64,000 nucleotides of DNA from Streptomyces laurentii. Lineage in GTDB: Bacteria > Actinomycetota > Actinomycetes > Streptomycetales > Streptomycetaceae. Made by a program: the position numbers and the translations under genes. The stretch spans positions 6,203,501-6,267,500 of the forward strand of contig AP017424.1 of assembly GCA_002355495.1 (NCBI GenBank). Direction: 5' to 3'. This document shows positions 1-8,938 of this stretch, in pieces; position 1 is the first letter of the stretch; each line of letters starts with the position of its first letter. The notes beneath the pieces are model-generated. The model searched no databases and was not told the DNA's origin. It saw only the letters and a list, made by a program, of their open reading frames with translations.

Positions 1-736
1 CCAGCTGGAACAGCTTGTCGGCGATGAACACGTCGACCGGCTGGGTGACCTTCATGTTGTACTCGTCGCCCATGACCACGTGGACCGGGACGTCGGGCAG
101 GTACTTGATGACGACCGAGCAGTCGTCGGTGGCCTCGAACCGCGGGTCGGCGAGCGCCAGCTCGTACGCCCGGCGGATGGTGCTCAGGTGGAAGCCCTGC
201 GGCGTCTGGCCGCGGCGCAGCCGCGAGCGGTCCGGCACCTCGGTGATGAACTCGCCGTCGTCGCCGTGGGTCCGGGTCACGATGATGGTGTCCGAGGACG
301 GGATCGCCACGTCCACGGCCTGGTAGCGCTCCAGTGCGCGCACGCACTCCTTCACCACGCGCTGCGACAGCAGCGGGCGTACGGCGTCGTGGAAGAGCAG
401 GCTGGCGTCCTGGCCCTCGGGCAGGTTCTCGGTGACGTACCGGATGGCGATGCTGGTGGTCTCGCTGCGGGTCGAGCCGCCGGGCAGCACCCGCGACACC
501 TTGCGCAGGCCGGCCTTGGCGATGATCCGCTCGGCCTCCTCGGTGTGGTCGGCGGCCATGAGGACGAGGATCTCGTCGACATCGGCGGCGTTCTCGAAGA
601 TGCACAGGGTGTGTTCGAGGATCGACTTTCCGGCGATCTTCAGAAGCTGCTTCGGGATCGCGAGCCCGACGCGCTGCCCGGTGCCGCCGGCGAGGACGAC
701 GGCGACGGTACGACGGCGGGGGACGGTGCTGGTCAC
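1..736 (-). CDS. IspD-type nucleotide-sugar/polyol cytidylyltransferase (3' part outside window)
   Basis: Partial gene: about 245 N-terminal residues are visible and the frame is still open at the window edge. The N-terminus has the IspD/TarI nucleotide-binding loop AGGTGQRVG at about residues 16-24 followed by PKQLL, and later HDAVRPLL and TPQGF motifs. The family transfers CMP from CTP to a phosphorylated polyol. The next gene upstream is a CDP-glycerol-type polymerase, so a role in CDP-polyol supply for wall teichoic acid is more likely than a role in the isoprenoid pathway. In Streptomyces this locus often encodes a cytidylyltransferase fused to a C-terminal SDR domain; that part would lie to the left and cannot be checked. 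The GTG start at 736 is chosen because AGGAG lies about 10 bases upstream. Confidence 0.8.
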   Translation of the reverse strand, partial: MTSTVPRRRTVAVVLAGGTGQRVGLAIPKQLLKIAGKSILEHTLCIFENAADVDEILVLMAADHTEEAERIIAKAGLRKVSRVLPGGSTRSETTSIAIRYVTENLPEGQDASLLFHDAVRPLLSQRVVKECVRALERYQAVDVAIPSSDTIIVTRTHGDDGEFITEVPDRSRLRRGQTPQGFHLSTIRRAYELALADPRFEATDDCSVVIKYLPDVPVHVVMGDEYNMKVTQPVDVFIADKLFQL

Positions 737-887
737 GGTCTCCGGACTCCTGGGTGAGGGGGCGTGGCGGTACGGGAAGGGGTGCCCGGACGGCGTGCGT
801 GCCCGAGCGGGGGCACGCACGTGTGGGGGGCCGGGCGTGGAGGTGAGTCGAGGGCCCGGGCAACGGGGCCCGGGCGGGGGCGAGCCG

Positions 888-2894
888 CTAGACGCGGGCC
901 TGCGCGGGATCGGGTTCCGGATCCGGGTACTCGATCGGGAAGTCCGCCAGGCCGCGGGCGTAGAGGTCGTTCGCCGCCGCGTTGAAGCGGACCACGGACG
1001 GCGGGTAGTCCGGGCCGAGCAGGTAGTCCTTCAACTGCTCGCGGTACGCCGCCATGATGTCCTTCTTCGGGTCGAGCATCGCGTCGAGCGCGGCGTCGAG
1101 CCCGTCGCAGTCCAGGTCCAGCAGGTACGAGGCGTACGCGGTGCGCTGCTCGTCGCGGAACTGGTGGTCCGGCAGACCCTCCAGGTTGAAGACGGCGTAC
1201 GGCTTGCGCGTCGCGATGAAGTCCGAGATCACGCTGGACATGTCGCCGATGAGCAGGTCCGAGTGGTTGAAGCAGTCGTTGAGCGCGGGGATCCGGTCGA
1301 GCACCACGTGGTGCGCCCCGTCCGGCACGGCGCTCCAGTACAGCTCGCCGGCCTGGTTGCGGTGGCGCCGGATCCGGGCGGTGCGCTCGGCCTCGGAGAG
1401 GTCGGGGAACTTGGACCGGACACCGCGCTCGGAGAGTTCGGCGATGAGCTTGTCGATCCGCGCGAGCTTCTTCGCGGCGCTCTTCGACTCCGTCATCCGC
1501 TTGCCGAAGCGGCGGGCGTTGTCCGCCTCCAGGAGGGCGATGATGCGCCGGTGCGCGGCGCCGGCGGCGGCCGAGCGCGAACCGGTGAGCGGGTGCGGCT
1601 TGTAGATGACGCGCAGCTGCCGCTTGTGCGCGAGCAGCGCCTCGATCAGCTTCTCGCCGGCCGGGATCACCGAGGTGTAGCAGGCGTCGTCCGTCCAGCC
1701 CTCCCAGGTCGGCGCGTAGACGACGGTGGGGACGGGCTGGCTGACCTGCCCGGTCCAGCGGTGCAGGGACATCAGCTGCGGACGGCCGACCTCGACGATC
1801 TGCTCGGGGCGTACGGCGTGCTTGATGCGCTCGTAGCGGTCGCGGCCGGCCCGGCCGGCCACCCAGATCTCGTCGAAGACCTTGCTGACGCGGTTGCTGC
1901 TGGCGGCCTTGTCGCTGTCGCCGTGACCGATGAAGACGTGCTTGACGTCGTGGCGCTGGAGCATGTGCACGTTCTTGCCGGCGTTGCCGGGGTAGAGCGT
2001 GACGCGCAGTTCGGGCATCTCGACGCGGGCCAGGTACTCGGCCTTCGGGACGCAGACGACCGGCACGGCGGTGGCGTCCAGGTAGCGCAGGGTGGCCCGC
2101 TCGCGCAGCACGATGACCGGCCGCAGGTCCAGCGCCTCCAGCGACTCCAGCCACATGTTGACCTGGTACATGAAGTCCTTGGAGATCGCCGCGAACGTGA
2201 AGTACAGGGCGACCTGCGGACGGTACCGGCGCAGCTCCTCGTTGAGGAGGTCGATGGCGTGGTCGGTGTCGGGCAGGATGAGCGCGTTGCGGGCGCCGGG
2301 CAGCAGGACGAGCAGCGCCAGGTAGGCGACGGAGACCGACAGGATGCCGCCGTAGGTGACGTAGCGCCAGTTGTCGGTGGCCATGGTGGCGAGCGCGCCG
2401 GCGAACAGCGGGATGTCCAGGTGCAGCGTCTTGCGGACGTGCTTGTCCATCAGGAACGGGGACGGCAGGCGCCGGATGCCCAGGACTTCCATGTCCAGGC
2501 CGCGGGTCGTGTACGGCAGTTCGGCGCGCTTCTTGCGGACGTGCTTGAGCAGCGCGCCGTACGCGAGCTGGAGCACGAAGAGCAGGAGCAGCCCCACCGC
2601 GGTCATCTGGGCCACGAACGAGTCGATGTCCGTCATCGCGCCGCACAGTCCCAGCAGCAGGAACTGGCGGATGATGAAGCGGATGGTCAGACCGAAGCGG
2701 GAGTCGCGCAGCCGTTCCAGGGTGGGCGACTGCGCGCTGTGCAGCATCAGGTCCGACAGATAACTGACCGCCGCCGCGAGGGCGAACAACTCGACCGACG
2801 GCAGCACGACCGCGGCCATCATGGCGAGGAAGCTCAACACCAGGGCGCTCGAGACGAGGACACCCAGCAAGGCTTGACGACGCTGCTTGTTCAT
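888..2894 (-). CDS. CDP-glycerol glycerophosphotransferase family protein (TagF-like)
   Basis: 668 residues. The N-terminal third is hydrophobic, with about five to six membrane segments (roughly residues 7-30, 32-52, 72-92, 98-120 and 170-215). A cytoplasmic glycosyl/glycerophosphotransferase domain follows. Near the C-terminus, IGDMSSVISDF (about residues 549-559) is the conserved TagF-family block, and KPHPL in the middle is also typical. TagF-type enzymes polymerise glycerol-phosphate (or another polyol phosphate) from CDP-linked donors during wall teichoic acid assembly. The cytidylyltransferase gene lies 151 bases downstream in the same direction, so the two probably supply and use the same CDP-activated unit. 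The membrane-anchored N-terminus differs from the soluble Bacillus enzyme and suggests an actinobacterial variant. The exact polymer cannot be inferred. Confidence 0.85.
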   Translation of the reverse strand: MNKQRRQALLGVLVSSALVLSFLAMMAAVVLPSVELFALAAAVSYLSDLMLHSAQSPTLERLRDSRFGLTIRFIIRQFLLLGLCGAMTDIDSFVAQMTAVGLLLLFVLQLAYGALLKHVRKKRAELPYTTRGLDMEVLGIRRLPSPFLMDKHVRKTLHLDIPLFAGALATMATDNWRYVTYGGILSVSVAYLALLVLLPGARNALILPDTDHAIDLLNEELRRYRPQVALYFTFAAISKDFMYQVNMWLESLEALDLRPVIVLRERATLRYLDATAVPVVCVPKAEYLARVEMPELRVTLYPGNAGKNVHMLQRHDVKHVFIGHGDSDKAASSNRVSKVFDEIWVAGRAGRDRYERIKHAVRPEQIVEVGRPQLMSLHRWTGQVSQPVPTVVYAPTWEGWTDDACYTSVIPAGEKLIEALLAHKRQLRVIYKPHPLTGSRSAAAGAAHRRIIALLEADNARRFGKRMTESKSAAKKLARIDKLIAELSERGVRSKFPDLSEAERTARIRRHRNQAGELYWSAVPDGAHHVVLDRIPALNDCFNHSDLLIGDMSSVISDFIATRKPYAVFNLEGLPDHQFRDEQRTAYASYLLDLDCDGLDAALDAMLDPKKDIMAAYREQLKDYLLGPDYPPSVVRFNAAANDLYARGLADFPIEYPDPEPDPAQARV

Positions 2895-3007
2895 GGCCGT
2901 GAGGCCCCTCCTGCCGATTTCAGTGACGCGTTGTCACTCCGCGCCGAAACCGCGCCACGGTGGGGACGTGACCGTCGACTTGTGAAGACGCCATAAAGCG
3001 TTCGCAA

Positions 3008-3013
3008 AGTATA
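3008..3013 (-). promoter_or_regulatory. Candidate -10 element of the tagF-like gene
   Basis: On the minus strand TATACT stands out in an otherwise GC-rich leader, about 115 bases before the start at 2894. No good -35 hexamer lies 16-18 bases upstream, so this is only a -10 candidate. The rest of 2895-3147 shows nothing else that I can name. Confidence 0.3.
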
Positions 3014-3147
3014 GGCAAGACAGACAGGAGGGCGAGCGTGGGGTGGATGCGAAGTGAGAACCATGCGGCTCGTCGCTGAATAGTTATCGAAACATGGCGG
3101 AAGAGTGTCCGGGGCGCGTACAACCCTCGCTCATGGTGGCGGGACGC

Positions 3148-4239
3148 CTACGAAGCGTTGCCTGCCTTTCGGCCCTTTCCGCCCTTCCGGGGGTCGAAGC
3201 CGTAGAGGGCGAGCTTCCGCCGGTCGGTGGTCTTCACCGAGAAACCCATGCACAGCAGCGGTTCAGGGTGGGCGCGGACGGCGATTCCCTCGGGTTCCCG
3301 GAAGCGGAGCGAGGGGTCGACGGAAACGAGCTGACGGCCCGCCGGCCGCCCGGTGCGGACATCGAGGGCGGAAATGAAGGTGTTTCCCCCCGAATCACGC
3401 GGATTGCGGCCGTCCGCCTTGCTGTAGGGATTCCCGGTGAGCTGGTAGATGTAATCGCCGTGGAGGGTGCAGCCCTGGAATGTCGCCTTCTCCAGGTAAG
3501 CGGCTCCGTCGATCCGCCACAACGGCGTCTCGTCGCCCGCGAGGACGTCCCGCAGCCGGTGCACGGAATAGCCGTGCGCCTTTCCGTCGGCGTCCAGATA
3601 ACCGACGAGCAGACGGCCCGTGGTCGGGTCGACCGCCGGATGGACCCGGAGGCTGCCCCGGGGCGCGAGGAACCGGGGGCGCACCGAGCGGCCGGCGTCG
3701 TCGAGTACCGCCCCGTCCTCGAAGGGCACCCGGGTGACGGCCTGTCCGTACGCGGTCTTCCCCCGCGCCCGGGACTCGACCCACAGCCACACCGTCCGGC
3801 CCGCGGCCTGCACCCCCATCGAGACGCCGTGCCCGAAGCCCCGCAGATACATCCGGCCCAGCTGCTCGCCGGAGCCGGAGAAACGGGTGACGCACAGGTC
3901 CCCGGCGCGCTTGCGCTCCGCCGCGTCCACCGGGGCCTTCTCGCCGCGCAGCCGCAGTCCGCCCTGGGCCTGCTGCACCACGTACACGTCACCGGTGGTG
4001 TCGTCGAACGCGAGCGACTGCGGACCGGTGGTGTCGTTCAGCGCGGTCGGCCGCCACAGCCGGGTGGGCCGGGCGATGTCGAACGAGCCCGCGATCGCGG
4101 GCCCCGCCGGGGCGTTCGCGTCCTTCGTGGTCTCGTTGTCCGCCCACAGCGCCAGCCCCGCCAGACCGCCCACCGCCAACGAGGCCGCCCCCGCGACGAG
4201 GAGGGTGCGGCGGGTGGAGCCGGAACCGGGGTGCGCCAT
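3148..4239 (-). CDS. Exported TagC-like (phage-baseplate/beta-propeller type) protein
   Basis: 363 residues. The N-terminus has STRRTLLVAG followed by a hydrophobic stretch, a Tat-like signal peptide, so the protein is probably exported. The rest is rich in Gly, Asp and aromatic residues in repeated strand-like blocks (for example GDVYVVQQAQGG, GRLLVGYLDADG, GDYIYQLTGNPY), which fits a beta-propeller. Streptomyces proteins of this shape are often called teichoic acid biosynthesis protein C or phage baseplate protein. I recognise the resemblance but no catalytic motif. Its position behind the TagF-like gene supports a cell-wall link, though tagF has its own leader of about 250 bases. The ATG at 4239 is chosen because it directly precedes the signal; an in-frame ATG about 15 codons upstream is also possible. 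Confidence 0.65.
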   Translation of the reverse strand: MAHPGSGSTRRTLLVAGAASLAVGGLAGLALWADNETTKDANAPAGPAIAGSFDIARPTRLWRPTALNDTTGPQSLAFDDTTGDVYVVQQAQGGLRLRGEKAPVDAAERKRAGDLCVTRFSGSGEQLGRMYLRGFGHGVSMGVQAAGRTVWLWVESRARGKTAYGQAVTRVPFEDGAVLDDAGRSVRPRFLAPRGSLRVHPAVDPTTGRLLVGYLDADGKAHGYSVHRLRDVLAGDETPLWRIDGAAYLEKATFQGCTLHGDYIYQLTGNPYSKADGRNPRDSGGNTFISALDVRTGRPAGRQLVSVDPSLRFREPEGIAVRAHPEPLLCMGFSVKTTDRRKLALYGFDPRKGGKGRKAGNAS

Positions 4240-4359
4240 GGTGCGGGGCCGTTCTGTCGAGGACAAGACGCGCCATTCTGGCATCTTCGCTCGAATCCCG
4301 AACGAGAGGCCGGGGCTGGGCGCGGGGGACACCAGGGGAGACGCGCCCGGACACACGAA

Positions 4360-4398
4360 CGGGTGCCCGCCCCTCACGAGGTGAGGGACGGACACCCG
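4360..4398 (-). terminator. Strand-biased terminator hairpin after fadB
   Basis: An 18-bp stem (4360-4377 with 4381-4398) encloses a 3-nt loop. Read as plus-strand DNA it has two C/A mismatches. In the minus-strand transcript these become G-U pairs, so the stem is continuous only for RNA coming from fadB, which ends at 4419. Confidence 0.7.
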
Positions 4399-4418
4399 AA
4401 GGCTGTGCGGCGGCCTGC

Positions 4419-6581
4419 TTACGCGGGAACGCTCGCCACGCCCTGCGCCAGGAAGCGCTTGCCGTTGACGCGTTCGGAGACACCCTCGCGGTCCAGGTAC
4501 GGCGTGATGCCGCCCAGGTGGAAGGGCCAGCCGGCGCCCGTGATCAGGCACAGGTCGATGTCCTGCGCCTCGGCGACGACACCCTCGTCCAGCATCAGGC
4601 CGATCTCCTGCGCCACCGCGTCCAGGACGCGGTCGCGGACCTGCTCCTCCGTCAGGACGCTGTCGCCCTGCTTGAGGAGCGCGGCGACCTCGGGGTCCAG
4701 CTCCGGCTTGAAGCCGTTCTCCGGCTTGTAGACGTAGAAGCCGCGCTTGCCGGCCTCGACGACCGCCTTCAGGTTGGGGGAGACCTTGAAGCGCTCCGGG
4801 AAGGCGCGGTTCAGGGTCTCGGAGACGTGCAGACCGATCGCCGGGCCGACCAGCTCCAGGAGCACCAGCGGGGACATCGGCAGACCCAGCGGCTCGACCG
4901 CCTTCTCCGCCACGGCCACCGGGGTGCCCTCGTCGATGACGTTCTGGATCTCGCCCATGAAGCGGGTCAGGATGCGGTTCACGACGAACGCCGGGGCGTC
5001 CTTCGTCAGGACCGCGGTCTTCTTCAGCTTCCGGGCGACACCGAACGCGGTGGCCAGGGAGGCGTCGTCGGTCTGCTCGCCGCGCACGATCTCCAGGAGC
5101 GGGAGGATCGCGACCGGGTTGAAGAAGTGGAAGCCGACGACCCGCTCGGGGTGCTTCAGCTTCGACGCCATCTCGCTGACGGACAGCGAGGAGGTGTTGG
5201 TGGCGAGGATCGCGTGCGCCGGGGCGACGGCCTCGACCTCCGCGAACACCGTCTGCTTGACGGACATCTCCTCGAACACGGCCTCGATGATGAAGTCCGC
5301 GTCCGCGAAGCCCTCGGCCTTGTCGAGCACACCGGAGACCAGGCCCTTGAGACGGTTGGCCTTGTCCTGGTTGATGCGGCCCTTGCCGAGCAGCTTCTCG
5401 ATCTCGCCGTGTACGTAGCCCACGCCCTTGTCGACGCGCTCCTGGTCGATGTCGGTCAGGACGACCGGCACCTCGAGGCGGCGCAGGAAGAGCAGGGCGA
5501 GCTGGGAGGCCATCAGACCGGCGCCGACGACACCGACCTTGGTGACCGGGCGGGCCAGCGACTTGTCCGGCGCGCCGGCCGGGCGCTTGGCGCGCTTCTG
5601 CACCAGGTTGAAGGCGTAGATGCCGGAGCGGAGCTCGCCGCCCATGATCAGGTCCGCGAGGGCCTGGTCCTCGGCGTCGAAGCCCTTCTGCAGGTCGCCG
5701 TCCTTGGCGGCCTCCATGATGGCGAGCGCGCGGTAGGCCGCAGGGGCGGCGCCGTGCACCTTGGAGTCGGCGATCGCGCGGCCCTTGGCGACGGCCGCGT
5801 CCCAGCCCTCGCCGCGGTCGATCTCCGGGCGCTCCACGGTGATCTCGCCCTTGAGGACCTGCGCGGTCCACACCAGCGAGCGCTCCAGGAAGTCCGCGCC
5901 CTCGAACATCGCGTCGGCGATGCCGAGCTCGAAGACCTGCTTGCCCTTGAGCTGGCGGTTCTGGTTGAGCGAGTTCTCGATGACGACCGAGACGGCCTTC
6001 TCCGGGCCGATCAGGTTCGGCAGGAGCGTGCAGCCGCCCCAGCCGGGCACCAGGCCGAGGAAGACCTCGGGCAGCGAGAAGGCCGGCAGGGCCTTGGAGA
6101 CGGTGCGGTACGTGCAGTGCAGACCGACCTCGACGCCGCCGCCCATGGCCGCGCCGTTGTAGTACGCGAAGGTCGGCACGGCCAGCGCGGACAGACGCTT
6201 GAAGACGTCGTGGCCGCCCTTGCCGATGGCGAGCGCGTCGGAGTGCCGCTTGAGCAGCTCGACGCCCTTGAGGTCGGCGCCGACGGCGAAGATGAACGGC
6301 TTGCCGGTGATGCCGACGCCGACGATCTCACCGTTCGCGGCCTCGGCCTCGACCTGGTCGATCGCCTTGTTCAGGTTGCCGAGGGACTGCGGGCCGAAGG
6401 TGGTCGGCTTGGTGTGGTCGAAACCGTTGTCCAGCGTGATCAGCGCGAACCGGCCCCCCGCGGCGGAGCCGCTATCGGACCCGGTCGCGGGGAGTTCGAA
6501 GTGCCGTACGTGGGCGGACGTGACGACCTCGTCCGGGAAGAGCTCGGCGGCGCCCTTCAGAAGCTCAGTGGTGGTGCTCAC
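4419..6581 (-). CDS. fadB: Fatty-acid oxidation complex alpha subunit: enoyl-CoA hydratase / 3-hydroxyacyl-CoA dehydrogenase
   Basis: 720 residues, the usual length for the fused enzyme. Residues 1 to about 300 form a crotonase domain (for example GITGKPFIFAVGADLKGVE and MGGGVEVGLHC). From about residue 345 a Rossmann NAD domain begins at VGVVGAGLMASQ, followed by the dehydrogenase signature region GFHFFNPVAILPLLEIV and a C-terminal helical domain. It hydrates trans-2-enoyl-CoA and oxidises the 3-hydroxyacyl-CoA product with NAD, the middle two steps of beta-oxidation, in the cytoplasm. The GTG start overlaps the fadA stop by 4 bases (GTGA), so the two are translationally coupled and expected in equal amounts. 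A terminator follows at 4360-4398. Confidence 0.95.
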   Translation of the reverse strand: MSTTTELLKGAAELFPDEVVTSAHVRHFELPATGSDSGSAAGGRFALITLDNGFDHTKPTTFGPQSLGNLNKAIDQVEAEAANGEIVGVGITGKPFIFAVGADLKGVELLKRHSDALAIGKGGHDVFKRLSALAVPTFAYYNGAAMGGGVEVGLHCTYRTVSKALPAFSLPEVFLGLVPGWGGCTLLPNLIGPEKAVSVVIENSLNQNRQLKGKQVFELGIADAMFEGADFLERSLVWTAQVLKGEITVERPEIDRGEGWDAAVAKGRAIADSKVHGAAPAAYRALAIMEAAKDGDLQKGFDAEDQALADLIMGGELRSGIYAFNLVQKRAKRPAGAPDKSLARPVTKVGVVGAGLMASQLALLFLRRLEVPVVLTDIDQERVDKGVGYVHGEIEKLLGKGRINQDKANRLKGLVSGVLDKAEGFADADFIIEAVFEEMSVKQTVFAEVEAVAPAHAILATNTSSLSVSEMASKLKHPERVVGFHFFNPVAILPLLEIVRGEQTDDASLATAFGVARKLKKTAVLTKDAPAFVVNRILTRFMGEIQNVIDEGTPVAVAEKAVEPLGLPMSPLVLLELVGPAIGLHVSETLNRAFPERFKVSPNLKAVVEAGKRGFYVYKPENGFKPELDPEVAALLKQGDSVLTEEQVRDRVLDAVAQEIGLMLDEGVVAEAQDIDLCLITGAGWPFHLGGITPYLDREGVSERVNGKRFLAQGVASVPA

Positions 6582-7804
6582 TTGCTGCCTCCGGCGTCCT
6601 TGTGGTTCGGGTTCTCCCAGATGACCGTGGCGCCCATGCCGAAGCCGACGCACATGGTGGTGAGGCCGTAACGGACCTCGGGCTGCTCCTCGAACTGGCG
6701 GGCCAGCTGCGTCATCAGACGGACGCCGGAGGAGGCGAGCGGGTGACCGTACGCGATCGCGCCGCCGTACTGGTTGACGCGGGTGTCGTCGTCGGCGATG
6801 CCGTAGTTCTCCAGGAACGCGAGGACCTGGACCGCGAAGGCCTCGTTGATCTCGAAGAGACCGATGTCCGAGATGGACAGACCGGCCTTGGCCAGCGCCT
6901 TCTCGGTGGCCGGGATCGGGCCGTAGCCCATGACCTCGGGCTCGACGCCGGCGAAGGCGTACGAGACGAGGCGCATCTTCACCGGGAGGTTGTTCTCCCG
7001 GGCGAAGTCCTCGGAGGCGATGATCGAGGCGGTGGCGCCGTCGTTGAGGCCGGCCGCGTTGCCCGCGGTGACGTTGCCGTGGACGCGGAACGGCGTCTTC
7101 AGGCCCGCCAGGCTCTCCATCGTGGTGCCCGGGCGCATCGGCTCGTCGGCGGTGACCAGACCGAAGCCCGTCTCACCGGCCTCCGGGGAGGTGCGGCGCA
7201 CCGAGATCGGCACCAGGTCCTGCTGGATCTTGCCGTCGGCGTACGCCTTGGCGGCCTTCTCCTGCGAGCGCACCGCGTAGGCGTCGGCGCGCTCCTTGGT
7301 GATGCTCGGGTAGCGGTCGTGCAGGTTCTCGGCGGTCATGCCCATGAACAGGGCGGACTCGTCGACGAGCTTCTCCGACACGAAGCGCGGGTTCGGGTCG
7401 ACGCCCTCGCCCATGGGGTGACGGCCCATGTGCTCGACACCACCGGCGATGACGGCGTCGTACGCGCCGAAGGCGATCGAACCGGCCGTCGTCGTGACGG
7501 CGGTCAGCGCGCCGGCGCACATGCGGTCGATGGAGTAGCCGGGCACGGACTGCGGCAGACCGGCCAGGATGCCGGCGGTGCGGCCGAGGGTCAGGCCCTG
7601 GTCACCGATCTGCGTGGTCGCGGCGATGGCGACCTCGTCGATCTTGGCGGGGTCGAGACCGGGGTTGCGGCGCAGCAGCTCCCGGATGGCCTTGACGACG
7701 AGGTCGTCGGCGCGGGTCTCGTGGTAGATGCCCTTCGGGCCCGCCTTGCCGAACGGGGTACGGACGCCGTCGACGAAGACGACGTCCCTGACGGTACGAG
7801 GCAC
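6578..7804 (-). CDS. fadA: Acetyl-CoA C-acyltransferase (3-ketoacyl-CoA thiolase)
   Basis: 408 residues, thiolase family. The nucleophilic cysteine lies in DRMCAGALTAV, the acid/base histidine in AYGHPLASSG, and the second catalytic cysteine in TTMCVGFGMG near the C-terminus. The enzyme cleaves 3-ketoacyl-CoA with free CoA to release acetyl-CoA, the last step of each beta-oxidation round. It is the first gene of the fadA-fadB pair and overlaps fadB by 4 bases. The GTG start at 7804 is supported by GGAGGAG 8 bases upstream. Confidence 0.95.
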   Translation of the reverse strand: MPRTVRDVVFVDGVRTPFGKAGPKGIYHETRADDLVVKAIRELLRRNPGLDPAKIDEVAIAATTQIGDQGLTLGRTAGILAGLPQSVPGYSIDRMCAGALTAVTTTAGSIAFGAYDAVIAGGVEHMGRHPMGEGVDPNPRFVSEKLVDESALFMGMTAENLHDRYPSITKERADAYAVRSQEKAAKAYADGKIQQDLVPISVRRTSPEAGETGFGLVTADEPMRPGTTMESLAGLKTPFRVHGNVTAGNAAGLNDGATASIIASEDFARENNLPVKMRLVSYAFAGVEPEVMGYGPIPATEKALAKAGLSISDIGLFEINEAFAVQVLAFLENYGIADDDTRVNQYGGAIAYGHPLASSGVRLMTQLARQFEEQPEVRYGLTTMCVGFGMGATVIWENPNHKDAGGSK

Positions 7805-7897
7805 GATGGCTCTCCTCCAGGGTGCGGGATGGCACTGCAGCTGCGGGCGCGCGGCCCGGACACGCGCCTAAGCGCGCGCTTGCTCCCCCCATGCTAC

Positions 7898-8740
7898 TTA
7901 CGAGTAACCAAGCTGCCCACCCCCGGGGCCGGGAGCGGCGAAGGTCACACCGCGCTCCGGCACCGGAAGCCGGCCGTCCATCATGGCGGCCATCGGGCCG
8001 CAGGAGCGGACGACGTCCCGGAAGAAGGCGGTACGGGAGACCCCGAGCGCGCGCAGCGCCGGACCGTGGTCGTACGCGACGACCAGCGCGGCCCCGGCCA
8101 CGAGCCCCCGCCAGACGGCGGTCGTCCCGCGCCGCGCCGGGAGCGGACGGCGGCCGAGATCCGCGCGCAGCCGCCGGCAGTGGAAGGGCACATGCCGCTC
8201 CTCGTCCGCCAGAATCCTTCCCGCGACCTCCGCGGTCAGCGGATCGTCCGTACCGTCGCGCAGCGCCCGGTAGTACCGCAGCGCCACCACCTCCGCGACC
8301 ATCAGCACCAGCACCTCCGTCCGCAGTCCGAGCGTCCGCCGCAGCCGGACGAACACGGTGTCCGTCCAGTGCCCGTCCAGCGTCCCGGCCCCGGCCGCCG
8401 ACAGCAGCAGTGCCAGCATGCGCGCGTGATTGCGCTCCTCGGCGACGAACAGGGCCGCCGCCTCGCCGTACCCGGGTATCCCGGCCCGCCGGGCCTTGGC
8501 CAGCAGCTGCGCGCCGTCGCCGCCCTCGCCGACCTCGAAGCGCTGGATACTGCGCACCAGGGCCGCGGGCAGCCGGGAGCCCTGCTCCCAGGACGGATCG
8601 CCGAGTGTGTCGCGGCGCCGCCGCTCGGTGTGGAAAGCGGCGACCCAGTCCGCGTAGTCCTCGCGGTCGTCGTGTGCCGAGTGTGCCGAGTGTGCCGGGT
8701 GTGCCGGGTGGGCCTGATGCGTGAGCCTGTTTTTGAGCAT
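7898..8740 (-). CDS. Ferritin-like diiron domain protein
   Basis: 280 residues. Two helix motifs, EERNH (about residue 119) and DEERH (about residue 201), are the Glu-Glu-His pattern of ferritin-like/diiron four-helix proteins, and VEVVALRYYRAL-like helices supply further carboxylates. A diiron oxidase or iron/peroxide role is likely, but the substrate is unknown. The N-terminus carries an odd Ala-His-Pro/Ser repeat at about residues 9-23 encoded by a 9-bp tandem repeat. The start at 8740 (ATG) has no clear ribosome site, so translation may be weak or start further in. It lies between fadA and rnd in the same direction without overlap. Confidence 0.65.
   Translation of the reverse strand: MLKNRLTHQAHPAHPAHSAHSAHDDREDYADWVAAFHTERRRRDTLGDPSWEQGSRLPAALVRSIQRFEVGEGGDGAQLLAKARRAGIPGYGEAAALFVAEERNHARMLALLLSAAGAGTLDGHWTDTVFVRLRRTLGLRTEVLVLMVAEVVALRYYRALRDGTDDPLTAEVAGRILADEERHVPFHCRRLRADLGRRPLPARRGTTAVWRGLVAGAALVVAYDHGPALRALGVSRTAFFRDVVRSCGPMAAMMDGRLPVPERGVTFAAPGPGGGQLGYS
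8673..8708. repeat. Four tandem 9-bp units inside the ferritin-like gene
   Basis: The plus strand reads TGTGCCGAG, TGTGCCGAG, TGTGCCGGG, TGTGCCGGG. Because the unit is 9 bp the reading frame is kept, and it encodes Ala-His-Ser / Ala-His-Pro triplets near the N-terminus. Such a repeat can vary in copy number between strains without breaking the gene. Confidence 0.9.
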
Positions 8741-8887
8741 GTTCGAAAACTAGGCGGCGCGAGGAGCGGCCCCTAGAGATCCGGATCAGCGGTGACAGAA
8801 CCGGGACATGAACCGGGGGAGCGGGGACACCTGCGTCCGCCTATGCGGGGATACGTGCCTCCGTGACGTGCCCGCGCGGATACGGCG

Positions 8888-8919
8888 GAGGCCCCCGGCG
8901 CCGGAGCGTCAGGGGCCTC
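8888..8919 (-). terminator. Hairpin after rnd
   Basis: GAGGCCCC at 8888-8895 pairs with GGGGCCTC at 8912-8919 around a GC-rich 16-base loop. It lies just beyond the RNase D stop at 8939 on the minus strand. Confidence 0.5.
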
Positions 8920-8938
8920 GTGTGGTTCCGCCGTGTCC

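Noticed and set aside
432..2996. Very long open frame on the plus strand opposite the tagF-like gene
   Set aside because: Antisense shadow of high-GC codon bias: Arg/Gly/Val-rich, no domain, and the minus strand has a clear enzyme.
4518..8776. Long plus-strand frames opposite fadB, fadA and the ferritin-like gene
   Set aside because: Composition is the mirror of the coding strand (Asp/Val/Leu/Gly repeats), with no motifs; the minus-strand genes are unambiguous.
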